The position numbers and the translations under genes were made by a program. The notes under the pieces are model-generated. The model searched no databases and had not been told where the DNA came from. It saw nothing but the letters and a program-made list of their open reading frames with translations. DNA of 64,000 nucleotides, from NCBI GenBank assembly GCA_019638085.1, contig JAHBUL010000001.1:191630-255629 (forward strand), read 5' to 3'. Below are positions 1 through 8,582 of this stretch, piece after piece (position 1 is the stretch's first letter; each line of letters starts with the position of its first letter). This DNA is from Flavobacteriales bacterium (lineage in GTDB: Bacteria > Bacteroidota > Bacteroidia > Flavobacteriales_F > PHOS-HE28).

Positions 1-1020
1 TGCCTCCACGGCCACTTCGTTCGCGGCATTGAGCACGCAGGGGGCATTTCCACCACGCTTCATGGCATCCAACGCCAAGCCGAGGTTAGGGAAGGCGTTG
101 TGATCCGGCTGCTCAAAGCTGAAGCTGGGGAAATTCGCAAAATCAAAACGGGGCCAAGTGGTGGACAACCGGTGCGGATAGGCCAGCGCGTATTGGATCG
201 GCAACTTCATGTCCGGCAGGCCCATCTGTGCTTTCATACTACCGTCGCGGAACTGCACCATGCTGTGGATGATGCTTTGCGCATGCACGATGATCTCCAC
301 CTGTTCGGGCTTGAGATTAAATAGCCATTTGGCTTCGATCGCTTCCAATCCTTTGTTCATCAAACTTGCACTGTCGATAGTGATCTTCGCGCCCATGTCC
401 CAGTTGGGATGCTTGAGTGCTTGCGCCTTGGTCACTCCGGCAAGTTGCTCTTTGGTCCAGCCCCGGAATGGCCCACCACTGGCGGTCAACGTGATCTTCT
501 CGATGGGATTGTCCCATTCACCCACAAGACATTGGAAAATGGCGCTGTGCTCGCTGTCAACCGGGTAGATGTTCACCGCTTTGGCTTGCGCCCGCTTGGT
601 CACCAGTTCGCCCGCTACCACCAAGGTCTCCTTGTTGGCCAAAGCGATGGCTTTTCCGGCATCGATGGCTGCCAGCGTTGGCCGCAGACCGGCATAGCCC
701 ATCATGGCGGTGAGCACCGTATCGATGCCCTCCATCTGCACGGCCTGTTCAATGGCCTCCGCACCTGCGAAGACTTTTACACCAAGCGGGAACAGGGCAT
801 CACGCACTTCGGCGTAGCGCCTTTCATCACCGATCACCACGGCGTTCGGCTTGAATTCCTTCGCTTGCGCGATCAGTAATTCGGCGTTTTTGCCAGCGGT
901 GAGCAGTTCAACCTCAAAATGAGCAGATTGCTCGCGCACCACATCCAAGGTTTGGGTGCCAATGGAGCCGGTGCTGCCGAGGATGGCAATGCGCTTAGGG
1001 GGGAAACAGGACGACGACAA
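1..1020 (-). CDS. dxr: 1-deoxy-D-xylulose 5-phosphate reductoisomerase (3' end outside window)
   Basis: This enzyme converts 1-deoxy-D-xylulose 5-phosphate to 2-C-methyl-D-erythritol 4-phosphate with NADPH, the committed step of the non-mevalonate isoprenoid pathway, in the cytoplasm. My reverse-strand translation starts with the Rossmann nucleotide motif RIAILGSTGSIGTQT, continues through ALANKETLVVAGELV, the metal/substrate region PVDSEHSAIFQCL and TASGGPFRGW, and reaches LNAANEVAVEA at the window edge. About 340 residues are present of a usual 390 or so, so roughly 50 C-terminal residues are missing. No ATG lies just upstream of the motif. I place the start at the TTG at 1018-1020, which gives a short extra leader; a six-base C run there (forward G run) means a sequencing frameshift could hide the true start. 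It lies about 100 bp downstream of tsaC on the same strand. Confidence 0.93.
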   Translation of the reverse strand, partial: MSSSCFPPKRIAILGSTGSIGTQTLDVVREQSAHFEVELLTAGKNAELLIAQAKEFKPNAVVIGDERRYAEVRDALFPLGVKVFAGAEAIEQAVQMEGIDTVLTAMMGYAGLRPTLAAIDAGKAIALANKETLVVAGELVTKRAQAKAVNIYPVDSEHSAIFQCLVGEWDNPIEKITLTASGGPFRGWTKEQLAGVTKAQALKHPNWDMGAKITIDSASLMNKGLEAIEAKWLFNLKPEQVEIIVHAQSIIHSMVQFRDGSMKAQMGLPDMKLPIQYALAYPHRLSTTWPRFDFANFPSFSFEQPDHNAFPNLGLALDAMKRGGNAPCVLNAANEVAVEA

Positions 1021-1120
1021 GGCGATTGTAGTTAGGTGCAAAGGTCGTGGTTTCCACGCGGACCGGAATGGGCAGCTGGGAAGCCGGTGCGAAGAGGCTT
1101 GGGCCGTGCTGGAGGGGAGC

Positions 1121-2095
1121 TCAGTTGTGCTTTGCAGAAGCGCGATGCAGCCGGTCGTTAATGGCTGCGCCCAGACCTTTTTGCGGGAAGATCTCGGCGA
1201 GGATCACATCAGCGTCGCTGGCGTCCAGCTTGCGAAGCGCAGCGAAAAGATGGCGTGCGGCTTCTGTTGGGTCGCCGGTAGGGGAAAGCACCTCGCTGTG
1301 CTGGGCATCATGCTTTTCCGAGAATGCGATCACGGCGATCCGCTTCCCTGCATGCTCTTTCATCATCGCTTGCACGTCGCCGATGTACACGGGCTTGCGT
1401 GGTGCGTAATGGCTTTCCAACATGCCGGGAGAGGCGGGCAATACCCTTTTCTTCGCACGGCCGATCATGCCGATAACGGCTTCGATCTCCGCCACCGGTG
1501 TGCCTCCCGGACGGTACAGCACCCATTGGCCTGTGTCGCTTTCCCAACCGATGATGGTGCTCTCCACACCCACGGTGCAAGGTCCTCCATCGAGGATGTA
1601 AGGGATCAACCCGCCGAGCTGGTCGGCCACATGTTGTGCGGTGGTGGGGCTTACATAACCGAAGGGATTTGCACTGGGTGCGGCCAACGGAAAACCCACT
1701 GAACGAAGCAGCTCCAGGGCCATGGGATGTGCAGGCATGCGCACCGCCACGGTATCCAATCCGCTGGTAACAAGGTCCGGCACACGATCGGTCTTCGGCA
1801 GCACCAACGTCAATGGCCCCGGCCAGAATTTTTCCATCAACGCCTCGGCCTCTTTGCGCGTGTCCTCGTGGTCGAGGTTGAGAAACGACACCACTTCCTT
1901 CACCTGTTCCAAACTGTGTACATGCACGATCAGCGGGTCAAATGCCGGACGTTGTTTGGCCTGGAAGATCTTCAGTACGGCTGCTTCGTTGTATGCGTTC
2001 GCCGCTAGGCCGTAGACGGTCTCCGTAGGGATGGCAACAGCCTCGCCTTGTTCCAGCAGTTGAACCGCTCGCTGAATGTCTGGGCCGATGGGCAT
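1121..2095 (-). CDS. tsaC: L-threonylcarbamoyladenylate synthase (Sua5/TsaC family)
   Basis: This cytoplasmic enzyme makes threonylcarbamoyl-AMP from threonine, bicarbonate and ATP, the first step of t6A37 tRNA modification. The 324-residue protein has the YrdC core with PTETVYGL at 23-30, KQRP at 47-50 and the SAN motif at 141-143. A further C-terminal part of about 110 residues matches the extra Sua5 domain, so this is the long Sua5 type rather than the short TsaC type. The ATG at 2093-2095 directly precedes MPIGPDIQRAV and is the natural start. It is divergent from the CHAP protein gene and co-directional with dxr, so the two may be cotranscribed. Nothing unusual was seen. Confidence 0.95.
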   Translation of the reverse strand: MPIGPDIQRAVQLLEQGEAVAIPTETVYGLAANAYNEAAVLKIFQAKQRPAFDPLIVHVHSLEQVKEVVSFLNLDHEDTRKEAEALMEKFWPGPLTLVLPKTDRVPDLVTSGLDTVAVRMPAHPMALELLRSVGFPLAAPSANPFGYVSPTTAQHVADQLGGLIPYILDGGPCTVGVESTIIGWESDTGQWVLYRPGGTPVAEIEAVIGMIGRAKKRVLPASPGMLESHYAPRKPVYIGDVQAMMKEHAGKRIAVIAFSEKHDAQHSEVLSPTGDPTEAARHLFAALRKLDASDADVILAEIFPQKGLGAAINDRLHRASAKHN

Positions 2096-2201
2096 GTTTT
2101 ATTTATTGCGCGGAGGCGAGGTGCGAAGGTCGGAAGATGCAGGATACTTTCGCAGCAACCGGGAAGATCCAAACCGTTGCGAAGGCTTGCCCTATGTTCG
2201 G

Positions 2202-2813
2202 ATGTGTGCAAAACGACCTCTTGCCTCCTTCATTTATATGGCCCTCGCATGGAGCAGCTCGGTGGCCCTGGCGCAGCTGCCGAAAAACCCTGTGGTCGGT
2301 CAAGCCATTGACAGTCTGAATGGTGTATGGGTGTATTACAACGGTGAAGTGCCGCATGTTTCCGGCCGGAATGTGGCTGCGGATGGCTATAACTTGGGCC
2401 TGAAGTACCAGTGCGTGGAATTCGTGAAGCGCTACTACTATGAACATCTGGACCATCGGATGCCGGACAGTTATGGGCATGCCAAGGATTTTTTCGACCC
2501 GGATTTGAAAGATGGGCAGATGAACGCAACCCGCGACCTGACGCAGTACGCCAACCCGAGCCTTACAAAGCCTCGCTCCGATGACCTGCTGGTCTATAGT
2601 GCCACTGGAGATGAACAGTACGGGCACGTGGCTCTTATCTCCGAGGTGCTCGGCGATTCGCTTGAGATCATTCAGCAAAACCCTGGCCCGGATAAACCGG
2701 CACGAGAAAGGTACTCGATCGTTTTCAGTGAAGACCGATGGTATATTGAAAATGGGCGTATCCGAGGTTGGCTGCGGAAGCAAGATCCTGCCGAGCAACT
2801 CCCTGAGCAATAG
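2202..2813 (+). CDS. secreted CHAP-domain protein (putative amidase/peptidoglycan hydrolase)
   Basis: CHAP domains are cysteine amidases or peptidases, usually acting on peptidoglycan; the exact substrate here is unknown. With the ATG at 2202 the protein has 203 residues and a good signal peptide (residues 1-25, ending ALAQ). The longer upstream reading has no signal-peptide logic. The domain is recognisable from YQCVEFVKRYY with the likely nucleophile Cys71, and from YGHVALISEV with His142, followed by the polar QQNPG segment near 158-162. A TACTTTCG box at 2145-2152 is one base off the Bacteroidota -7 consensus and could drive it. It stands alone between tsaC (divergent) and the rhodanese-thioredoxin gene. 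Export to the periplasm or cell surface is inferred. Confidence 0.85.
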   Translation: MCAKRPLASFIYMALAWSSSVALAQLPKNPVVGQAIDSLNGVWVYYNGEVPHVSGRNVAADGYNLGLKYQCVEFVKRYYYEHLDHRMPDSYGHAKDFFDPDLKDGQMNATRDLTQYANPSLTKPRSDDLLVYSATGDEQYGHVALISEVLGDSLEIIQQNPGPDKPARERYSIVFSEDRWYIENGRIRGWLRKQDPAEQLPEQ

Positions 2814-2880
2814 GACCGGATGCTTGATCCCGGGATAATGCTTTGTGATAACCGTCACGATGGCTGTTATGCATGAGGAT

Positions 2881-2888
2881 TAGTTTTG
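2881..2888 (+). promoter_or_regulatory. putative -7 promoter element
   Basis: TAGTTTTG matches the Bacteroidota -7 consensus TAnnTTTG exactly and lies 75 bp upstream of the chosen rhodanese-thioredoxin start. No convincing -33 TTTG was found at the expected distance. Confidence 0.5.
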
Positions 2889-2962
2889 CGCGGATGAACA
2901 AGGGCGGTCTGCACGATGGTCTGCTCTTTATCACACATACCTTTATCATGCTTCAACCTTCC

Positions 2963-3673
2963 ATGTCCAAGTTCTCCTCCTTTCTTCTAGTCCAGGCGTT
3001 ATTGCTCTTCAGTTGCGCCAATGCCCAAGCACCCGGAACGGGCTTGGTGATCCCTGCGAGTGAATTCCAGCTGAAGCTTCAGGAAATGCCGGAAGCGGCG
3101 CTCATAGATGTGCGCACGGCACAAGAGTTTTCCAAAGGACATTTGGATGGTGCCATCAATTGGGACTGGACCAACGGTGAGTTCAAGTCGCATGTGGCCG
3201 AACTGGACACCGCACAACCGGTTTTCATCTACTGCCTGAGTGGGGGCCGGAGCGCCGATGCGATGCACATGCTCCGTTCGAACGGTTTCAAGAAAGTGTA
3301 TGAGCTGAAAGGCGGCATCATGAAGTGGAATGCAGCGAATTTGCCGTTGGCAAAAGAGGCCGGCGTGAATGCACCCTCGGGCATGTCCACAGCGGATTTT
3401 GAAGCGCTGTACGACACGGACAAAGTGGTGTTGGTGGACTTTTATGCGGATTGGTGTGCGCCGTGCAAACGGATGGCACCATACCTGGACGAGATCAGCA
3501 GGGAGATGGCCGACAAGGTGACCGTGGTGCGTGTGGATGCTGATGCCAATCCTGCGCTTTGCAATGCGCTAGGGGTATCAGCACTGCCGGTCCTGCATGT
3601 GTACAAGAACAAGCAACTCACCTGGCAGAACACCGGCTATATCGGTAAGGAGCGGGTGGTTGCACAGCTGTAG
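2963..3673 (+). CDS. exported rhodanese-thioredoxin fusion protein
   Basis: The 236-residue protein carries an N-terminal signal sequence (1-22, ending CANAQ), a rhodanese domain (about 28-130, active-site Cys91 in YCLSGGRS) and a thioredoxin domain (about 145-236, redox motif WCAPC at 164-168). Rhodaneses move sulfane sulfur and thioredoxins reduce disulfides; together in the periplasm they could handle sulfur transfer or thiol repair, but the substrate is not known. Cys18 sits near a weak lipobox, so membrane anchoring as a lipoprotein is possible but less likely than cleavage after ANAQ. In-frame ATGs exist at 2948 and 2963; I chose 2963 because it gives a compact signal peptide. The gene ends 19 bp from the convergent GH3 gene. 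Confidence 0.88.
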   Translation: MSKFSSFLLVQALLLFSCANAQAPGTGLVIPASEFQLKLQEMPEAALIDVRTAQEFSKGHLDGAINWDWTNGEFKSHVAELDTAQPVFIYCLSGGRSADAMHMLRSNGFKKVYELKGGIMKWNAANLPLAKEAGVNAPSGMSTADFEALYDTDKVVLVDFYADWCAPCKRMAPYLDEISREMADKVTVVRVDADANPALCNALGVSALPVLHVYKNKQLTWQNTGYIGKERVVAQL

Positions 3674-3692
3674 GAGGTTGGGTTTAGATCGC

Positions 3693-5228
3693 CTATCGCA
3701 CCAATCCTTCCACGTACTTCCGGTCGTTCGCTAACCTTGGCACCTTGCTTTGCGCGTCGTTCATGCCGCGTGCCTTCATCCATGCGGCGAAGCCACCGCG
3801 AGGTACGATCGTGATCACCAACGGTTGCAACACTTTACCGGTGATGAGGTCCTTGTAGTAAGGGTTCTTCTGCTGCAACGCGGAATCGATCGCAAGTGCG
3901 AAGCCGGACAGGTCCGCAGGCGGGGCGGCGAACTCGATGAACCATTCGTGGTAGGGTAGTCCGGCCGCAGGTGCGGGCTGCGGTGCCACGGTGAACTCGG
4001 ACACTTCACACGGATGTGCGGCCACGGCTCTTTGCAGTGCGCCCTCCACTTCCTCCGCGATCACATGTTCGCCGAAGGCACTGGTGAAATGCTTGGTGCG
4101 GCCGGTGACCACAATGCGTGGTGGTTTCAGCGAAACGAACTTCACCGTATCGCCGATCTCGTAGCCCCATAGGCCTGCATTGGTGTGCAGTACAAGTGCG
4201 TAATTCACGCCCAGTTCCACTTCACCGATGGAGAGACGTTTTGGTGATTGGTTGTTGGGGATCGGTGATTGGTGGCCGCCTGACAACTGACCACTAACAA
4301 CTGATAACTGAACTTGGGGGATGAACTCGAAATAGATGCCATTATCCAGCACAAGTAACAGACCTTCTCCGGGTCCTTGATCCTGGTAGGCGATGAAGCC
4401 TTCGCTGGCGGGGAAGGTCTCCACGCGGTCCACCGCTCCGCCGATCAACGCTTCCATGTGGCTGCGGTAGGGTTCATAATTCACACCACCGTATACGAAA
4501 AGCGAGAAATTCGGGAACACCTCCTTCACGGTGGCCTTTCCAGTGCGGGCCAACAGGCGTTCGAAGTACATCTGTACCCATGCAGGGATGCCGCTGATCA
4601 AGCGCAGATCCTCTGTCATGGTCTCGCCCACGATCGCTTCCACCTTAGTCTCCCAATCGGGAATGCTGTTGGTGGTGAAGCCGGGCATGCGGTTCTTCAG
4701 CAAATAGGAAGGCACATGGTTGGCCACGATGCCACTGAGCCGTCCAGTGGGAACCTTGCCTTTCTTATCCAGCACAGGGCTGCCTTGCAGGAATATCATT
4801 TTGCCATCCACGAAGTCGGTGTTGCCGCTCCGGGCGATGTATGCAAAGAGGGCGTTGCGCGCACTGTTGATGTGGTTGGGAAGGCTCTCCTTGGTGATCG
4901 GGATGTACTTCGCACCGCTCGTGGTGCCGCTGGTCTTGCACAGATAGAGCGGAAGTCCGGGCCAAAGCACATTGCGTTCGCCTTTCACGATGCGCTCGAT
5001 CCATGGACGCAGAGCCTCGTAATCACGGAGAGGAACGGCCTGTATCAATGAGGCATGATCACGCACGCCTTCCATCCCATGCTCCTTTCCGAAGGCGGTG
5101 TTCTTTGCTCCCGCTATCAACTTCTGAAGCACGGCTAGTTGTGTAGCCACCGGGTCCATGGCGGCACGCATCACACGTTCCGTGGCACGCCGTGCCAGAA
5201 GCTTTGCGGCAATCCCCTTGATCGACAT
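3693..5228 (-). CDS. GH3 auxin-responsive promoter family protein (acyl-amido synthetase fold)
   Basis: GH3 proteins are ANL-superfamily adenylating enzymes that in plants conjugate amino acids to acyl acids; the bacterial substrate is unknown. The 511-residue sequence shows the ATP-binding stretch CKTSGTTSGAKYIPIT, the FPASEGFIAYQ segment, and the hinge region NAGLWGYEIGD followed by VTGRTKHFTSAFGEHV. The ATG at 5226-5228 overlaps the TGA of the upstream M23 peptidase gene as ATGA, which fixes the start and implies translational coupling. Oddity: between FEFIPQ and LSIGEVELG the protein contains the low-complexity stretch LSVVSGQLSGGHQSPIPNN. This matches a repeat DNA element (separate entry) that stays in frame. 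Being in a linker it probably does not destroy function. Confidence 0.9.
   Translation of the reverse strand: MSIKGIAAKLLARRATERVMRAAMDPVATQLAVLQKLIAGAKNTAFGKEHGMEGVRDHASLIQAVPLRDYEALRPWIERIVKGERNVLWPGLPLYLCKTSGTTSGAKYIPITKESLPNHINSARNALFAYIARSGNTDFVDGKMIFLQGSPVLDKKGKVPTGRLSGIVANHVPSYLLKNRMPGFTTNSIPDWETKVEAIVGETMTEDLRLISGIPAWVQMYFERLLARTGKATVKEVFPNFSLFVYGGVNYEPYRSHMEALIGGAVDRVETFPASEGFIAYQDQGPGEGLLLVLDNGIYFEFIPQVQLSVVSGQLSGGHQSPIPNNQSPKRLSIGEVELGVNYALVLHTNAGLWGYEIGDTVKFVSLKPPRIVVTGRTKHFTSAFGEHVIAEEVEGALQRAVAAHPCEVSEFTVAPQPAPAAGLPYHEWFIEFAAPPADLSGFALAIDSALQQKNPYYKDLITGKVLQPLVITIVPRGGFAAWMKARGMNDAQSKVPRLANDRKYVEGLVR
4241..4312. repeat. in-frame short-repeat element inside the GH3 coding sequence
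   Basis: GGTGATTGGT occurs at 4243-4252 and again at 4264-4273, followed at 4281-4311 by repeated ACTGA units. On the coding (minus) strand this reads as TCAGTTATCAGTTGTTAGTG-type sequence, translated SVVSGQLS and similar. A related stretch, CAACTGACAACTGCCAACT, lies in the nuoE-nuoF gap near 34831-34850. The element adds roughly 25 codons without breaking the frame. Confidence 0.7.
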
Positions 5229-6133
5229 CACTGGAAGCCGATATAGGTCTGTGGGTCTACTGCCCGCCCCCCGGACCAAAGTTCGAAATGCAGGTGGGGG
5301 CCCGTGGTGAGCTCACCGCTGTTGCCCACAATGGCGATGGCCTCACCGGCCTTCACATGGTCGCCGGTCTTCTTTAGCAATACTGCATTGTGCTTGTACA
5401 CGCTCACGAGATCCAAGGTATGCTGCACTTGGATCACGTAGCCGGCATCGCTGGTCCAGCTGGCCAGGATCACGGTGCCGTCCAAACATGCTTTTACCGC
5501 TTCATCGGCCTTGGTCACAATGTCGATCCCATAGTGTCCTTCACTGGGGTTGAAAGTGCTGGTGACCACCCCGCGAAGTGGGGGGAAGAACAACAGGCCG
5601 GGCAAGCCGAAGCGATCCAGGGTAGCGGCGTTCCCTGTGGCGTGTACGCTGTATGCTTCTTCGGCGCGGACTTTTTCCCGCATCAGGCTGTCGGCAAGAG
5701 AAGGTTGAAGGTCCGCTGCTCCAGGGGCCTTTACCGTGGGCACCGTGAGGGTGATGCTATCAGCGGGGAGATTGCCGCTCAATACGTTCCGTAGGTTGTC
5801 GATGTAGGCATCACGGATGGCCATGGCACGGTCCAGCGAATCCGCGGTGGCCATGGCGCGGTATGCGTTCATCTTCACCTTCTGGTCGGAATAGCCCGGT
5901 ATGTATTCCTTCAGCGGGGTATACACGATGACCGCCGAAACGAACAACGCGTTGAAGATGAAAAGCACCACCGCCAAGAGGATCACATTGATCCGGGAGA
6001 GCCGAAAACTAAAGCGTTCCTCATAGGTGGATTCATTGATCAGCACAGCGCGGTACTTGTTCCGCAGCTTGCGCATGAGTTGTTTCCGCCGGGCTTTCCG
6101 CCGTTGGCTGTCTGATCTTGGGGACTCGGCCAT
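5228..6133 (-). CDS. membrane-anchored M23 family metallopeptidase
   Basis: M23 (LytM) enzymes are zinc endopeptidases that cut peptidoglycan crosslinks or regulate amidases. The 301-residue protein has a very basic cytoplasmic N-terminus (1-40), one transmembrane segment (about 49-71), a periplasmic linker that may be helical, and a C-terminal M23 domain. Its metal and catalytic residues are visible as H200 and D204 in GHYGID, then H280 and H282 in GPHLHFE, so it is likely active. I chose the ATG at 6133; a longer reading begins at 6145 but falls inside a CACCTTTG box (6143-6150) that looks like the -7 promoter element. The stop overlaps the GH3 start, so the two genes form an operon. Confidence 0.92.
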   Translation of the reverse strand: MAESPRSDSQRRKARRKQLMRKLRNKYRAVLINESTYEERFSFRLSRINVILLAVVLFIFNALFVSAVIVYTPLKEYIPGYSDQKVKMNAYRAMATADSLDRAMAIRDAYIDNLRNVLSGNLPADSITLTVPTVKAPGAADLQPSLADSLMREKVRAEEAYSVHATGNAATLDRFGLPGLLFFPPLRGVVTSTFNPSEGHYGIDIVTKADEAVKACLDGTVILASWTSDAGYVIQVQHTLDLVSVYKHNAVLLKKTGDHVKAGEAIAIVGNSGELTTGPHLHFELWSGGRAVDPQTYIGFQ

Positions 6134-6253
6134 AGTGCTGCGCAAAGGTGGGGCTTAGCGGCGGCAATGCGATGGAAGGATGAAAACAGATTGACCGTTC
6201 CAAGGTGCTGCCCTGCACTTGGCCTCCGGTATCTTCGCGCCGTTCCCGCTATC

Positions 6254-6742
6254 ATGGCAGAGCAATTGGTGATCCCCCGAACCACGGACCGTGCAGCCTT
6301 GTATGCGGCGCTCTTTCCGCAGGTGAAAGCATTGCTTGCCGGCGAAACGGATGTCGTGGCTGCAATGGCGAACCTGTGCGCAGCGGTACACCAAACATTC
6401 CAGTGGCATTGGGTGGGCTTCTACCGCGTGCTGGACGGAGAGTTGGTGGTTGGTCCCTTCCAAGGCCCCATCGCATGCAGCCCGATCGCACATGGAAAGG
6501 GTGTTTGCGGTACCGCATGGGCCAAAGCCCGCACGATCACCGTTCCCGACGTGGATGCCTTTCCGGGCCACATCGTTTGCAGTTCCGCGAGCCGAAGCGA
6601 GATCGTGCTGCCGTTAAGGGGGGGCAGCGGTAAGGTCGCTGCCGTGTTTGATGTGGATAGCTCCGTATTAAATGACTTCGGACCAGTGGATGAACAAGGA
6701 CTGGCGGAACTCTGCGGTTTGATCGAGCCTTTGCTTCCATGA
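6254..6742 (+). CDS. msrC: free methionine-(R)-sulfoxide reductase (GAF domain)
   Basis: This cytoplasmic enzyme reduces free methionine-R-sulfoxide, using a GAF fold with redox cysteines and thioredoxin as reductant. The 162-residue product shows the three family cysteines at 75, 85 and 109 in the segments ACSPIAHGKGVCGTAW and GHIVCSSASRSEIVLP. The spacing of 10 and 24 residues is that of the characterised E. coli enzyme. The ATG at 6254 is preferred over the upstream extension because it gives the family's normal length. A TATCTTCG box at 6230-6237 is one base off the -7 consensus. The stop codon overlaps the next gene's ATG (ATGA), so it is coupled to the Ig-like lipoprotein, a functional link I cannot explain. 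Confidence 0.92.
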   Translation: MAEQLVIPRTTDRAALYAALFPQVKALLAGETDVVAAMANLCAAVHQTFQWHWVGFYRVLDGELVVGPFQGPIACSPIAHGKGVCGTAWAKARTITVPDVDAFPGHIVCSSASRSEIVLPLRGGSGKVAAVFDVDSSVLNDFGPVDEQGLAELCGLIEPLLP

Positions 6743-8337
6743 CCAGGAATTCGTGGGCCGCTTTCGCACTGCTCTTGCTTGCGGCATGTGCACAAGTGAA
6801 GGAACCGACCGGAGGGCCGAAGGATACCCGACCGCCGGAGCTGCTTTCCGCTGAACCTGCTGATGGCAGTACCAACTTCACGGGGGGGCGTATCGTGCTA
6901 CACTTTGATGAACGGGTGAAGTTGGATCGCGTCCGCGAACGGCTGCTGATCTCTCCACCACTGGTGAAAGCACCTGATGTATCAGTGAGTGGCGGAACGG
7001 ATGTGGTGATCACACTGAACGCGCCCTTGGCGGCGAACACCACGTACACCTTCAACATCGGTGAGGCGGTGAAGGACCTAAGCGAGGGCAATGCTGCCGC
7101 CGGGCTCTCCTTCGTGGTTTCCACGGGTGGTCATGTGGACAGCCTTTCCATTACAGGCCAGGTGTTGGACGCTTTCAGCGGTCTGCCCGCATCGGATGTG
7201 CTGGTGTTGCTGCACGAAGCGAATGATACCGGGACCGTCCGAACGAGTCCGCCTGCCTATTTCACCCGCACGGCAACGGATGGTCGTTTCACATTGGCTC
7301 ATCTGCGGGACGGACCAAAACGGCTCACGGCCTTACGCGACCGTAATGCCAATTACCGCTTCGACCTGCCCAACGAGGAGATCGCCTTTTTGGATAGTGT
7401 GATCAACCCGAGGGATACCACGGTGCAGGTCCTGTATATGTTCCAGCCCGCTTCGGCCAAGCAGTTCATCAGCGCCGCGACCGTGCTTGTTGATCGCGGC
7501 TGGCAGATGGTCCTGGCGCGTCGCGCAGGCGAACTCAGCCTCCGTTCCCTTGATCGCGAGGGTGGGCACTTGGTCTGGTGGCCCGAATGGAGCTCTGGGC
7601 GTGATACCGTGGTCTTTTGGCCATCGGATACCACTTTGCTCAATGGTCAGCGCTTCATCGTCAGTGAAGATAGTGTGGAGCTCGACACGCTGACCTACCG
7701 TGCCTTGGGTGCCATGCCGTTCAACTTGGTGGTTACACCGGCCCGGGATGCGATCACCGGCAGGTGGATCTTGAGGAGCACCCGTCCGGTAGCCGAAGTG
7801 GATACGGCCCATGCCCAGTTGCGCGTGGATACGATACCCACCCCGTTCCTGCCGTTCGTGGACAGTACGCTGCAACGCACCGTTGGGATAGACCTCCAGA
7901 TCCCGCCGGGGAAGTCCGCATCGCTGACCCTCTACCCGAAAGCGATCAGAGGAGTAATGGGAGGGACCAACGATACCACACGGCTCACCCTTGGTGCGCG
8001 CGATCCCCGCTCGCTCGGTAAGTTGAAAGTGGAACTGGTGGTGGATAGTGGTATGCTTGTTCAAGGGCCACTGCTACTGCAGTTGCTCACTGGCCAAGGC
8101 AAGGCAGTGCGGGAGGTCGTGCTGAACTCATTGCCAGGAGAAACACAGTGGACGGATCTGGCACCGGGCAGTTATGGGTTGAAATTGATCCAGGACCGGA
8201 ACAACGATGGTCGGTGGACCACGGGATCTTTCCTGAACGACCAGCAACCGGAGCGGGTTTTCCTCGATCTAGAGCCGGTGTTGATACGCGCCGGCTGGGC
8301 CGTGGAGCGCACTTGGGGGTTGAAGAACCACCCTTGA
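6739..8337 (+). CDS. Ig-like domain lipoprotein (SbsA-type Ig-like)
   Basis: The 532-residue protein begins with a lipoprotein signal peptide; the lipobox LAAC puts the lipidated cysteine at 17, followed by PTGGPKDTRPPELL, a stretch typical of a widespread Bacteroidota lipoprotein family. Residues about 35-125 form an SbsA-like Ig domain (FDERVKLD through TTYTFNIGEAVKDLSEGNA). Residues 135-215 resemble a carboxypeptidase-regulatory-like fold (GQVLDAFSGLPASDVLVLL, then LRDRNANYRFDL). The rest is a less conserved beta-rich region ending in a similar QDRNNDGRW motif. Placement in the outer membrane is inferred from the lipobox. The start overlaps the msrC stop by four bases. Confidence 0.85.
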   Translation: MTRNSWAAFALLLLAACAQVKEPTGGPKDTRPPELLSAEPADGSTNFTGGRIVLHFDERVKLDRVRERLLISPPLVKAPDVSVSGGTDVVITLNAPLAANTTYTFNIGEAVKDLSEGNAAAGLSFVVSTGGHVDSLSITGQVLDAFSGLPASDVLVLLHEANDTGTVRTSPPAYFTRTATDGRFTLAHLRDGPKRLTALRDRNANYRFDLPNEEIAFLDSVINPRDTTVQVLYMFQPASAKQFISAATVLVDRGWQMVLARRAGELSLRSLDREGGHLVWWPEWSSGRDTVVFWPSDTTLLNGQRFIVSEDSVELDTLTYRALGAMPFNLVVTPARDAITGRWILRSTRPVAEVDTAHAQLRVDTIPTPFLPFVDSTLQRTVGIDLQIPPGKSASLTLYPKAIRGVMGGTNDTTRLTLGARDPRSLGKLKVELVVDSGMLVQGPLLLQLLTGQGKAVREVVLNSLPGETQWTDLAPGSYGLKLIQDRNNDGRWTTGSFLNDQQPERVFLDLEPVLIRAGWAVERTWGLKNHP

Positions 8338-8342
8338 CCGCG

Positions 8343-8505
8343 TTCGTCGAAGAAATTTATCGGCCCGGAATCGAGGCTAAAGGCTCTTTTTGAAGCCTGG
8401 GCGGTCCGGATCCACCTTTGTGGACTGGCATTTGATGATGTCAGGCAACCAAATGATTTATTTTCTCGTATTATAGTTCGTCGATTAGATTTGCACATTC
8501 GTCGA
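8343..8505. promoter_or_regulatory. promoter region with three TTCGTCGA dyads upstream of the giant T9SS cargo gene
   Basis: TAGATTTG at 8486-8493 matches the -7 consensus TAnnTTTG exactly. TTCGTCGA occurs at 8343-8350, 8477-8484 and 8498-8505; the first and third extend to the dyad TTCG-T-CGAA. Two copies flank the -7 box 21 bp apart, two helical turns, suggesting an operator. Confidence 0.5.
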
Positions 8506-8582
8506 AACGAACCTTCTGGCGGTACGTGCGTAACAAGGCCGTCGAAAATCCCAAGCCCATCCCTCTCGTGAAACAGCTCCGC

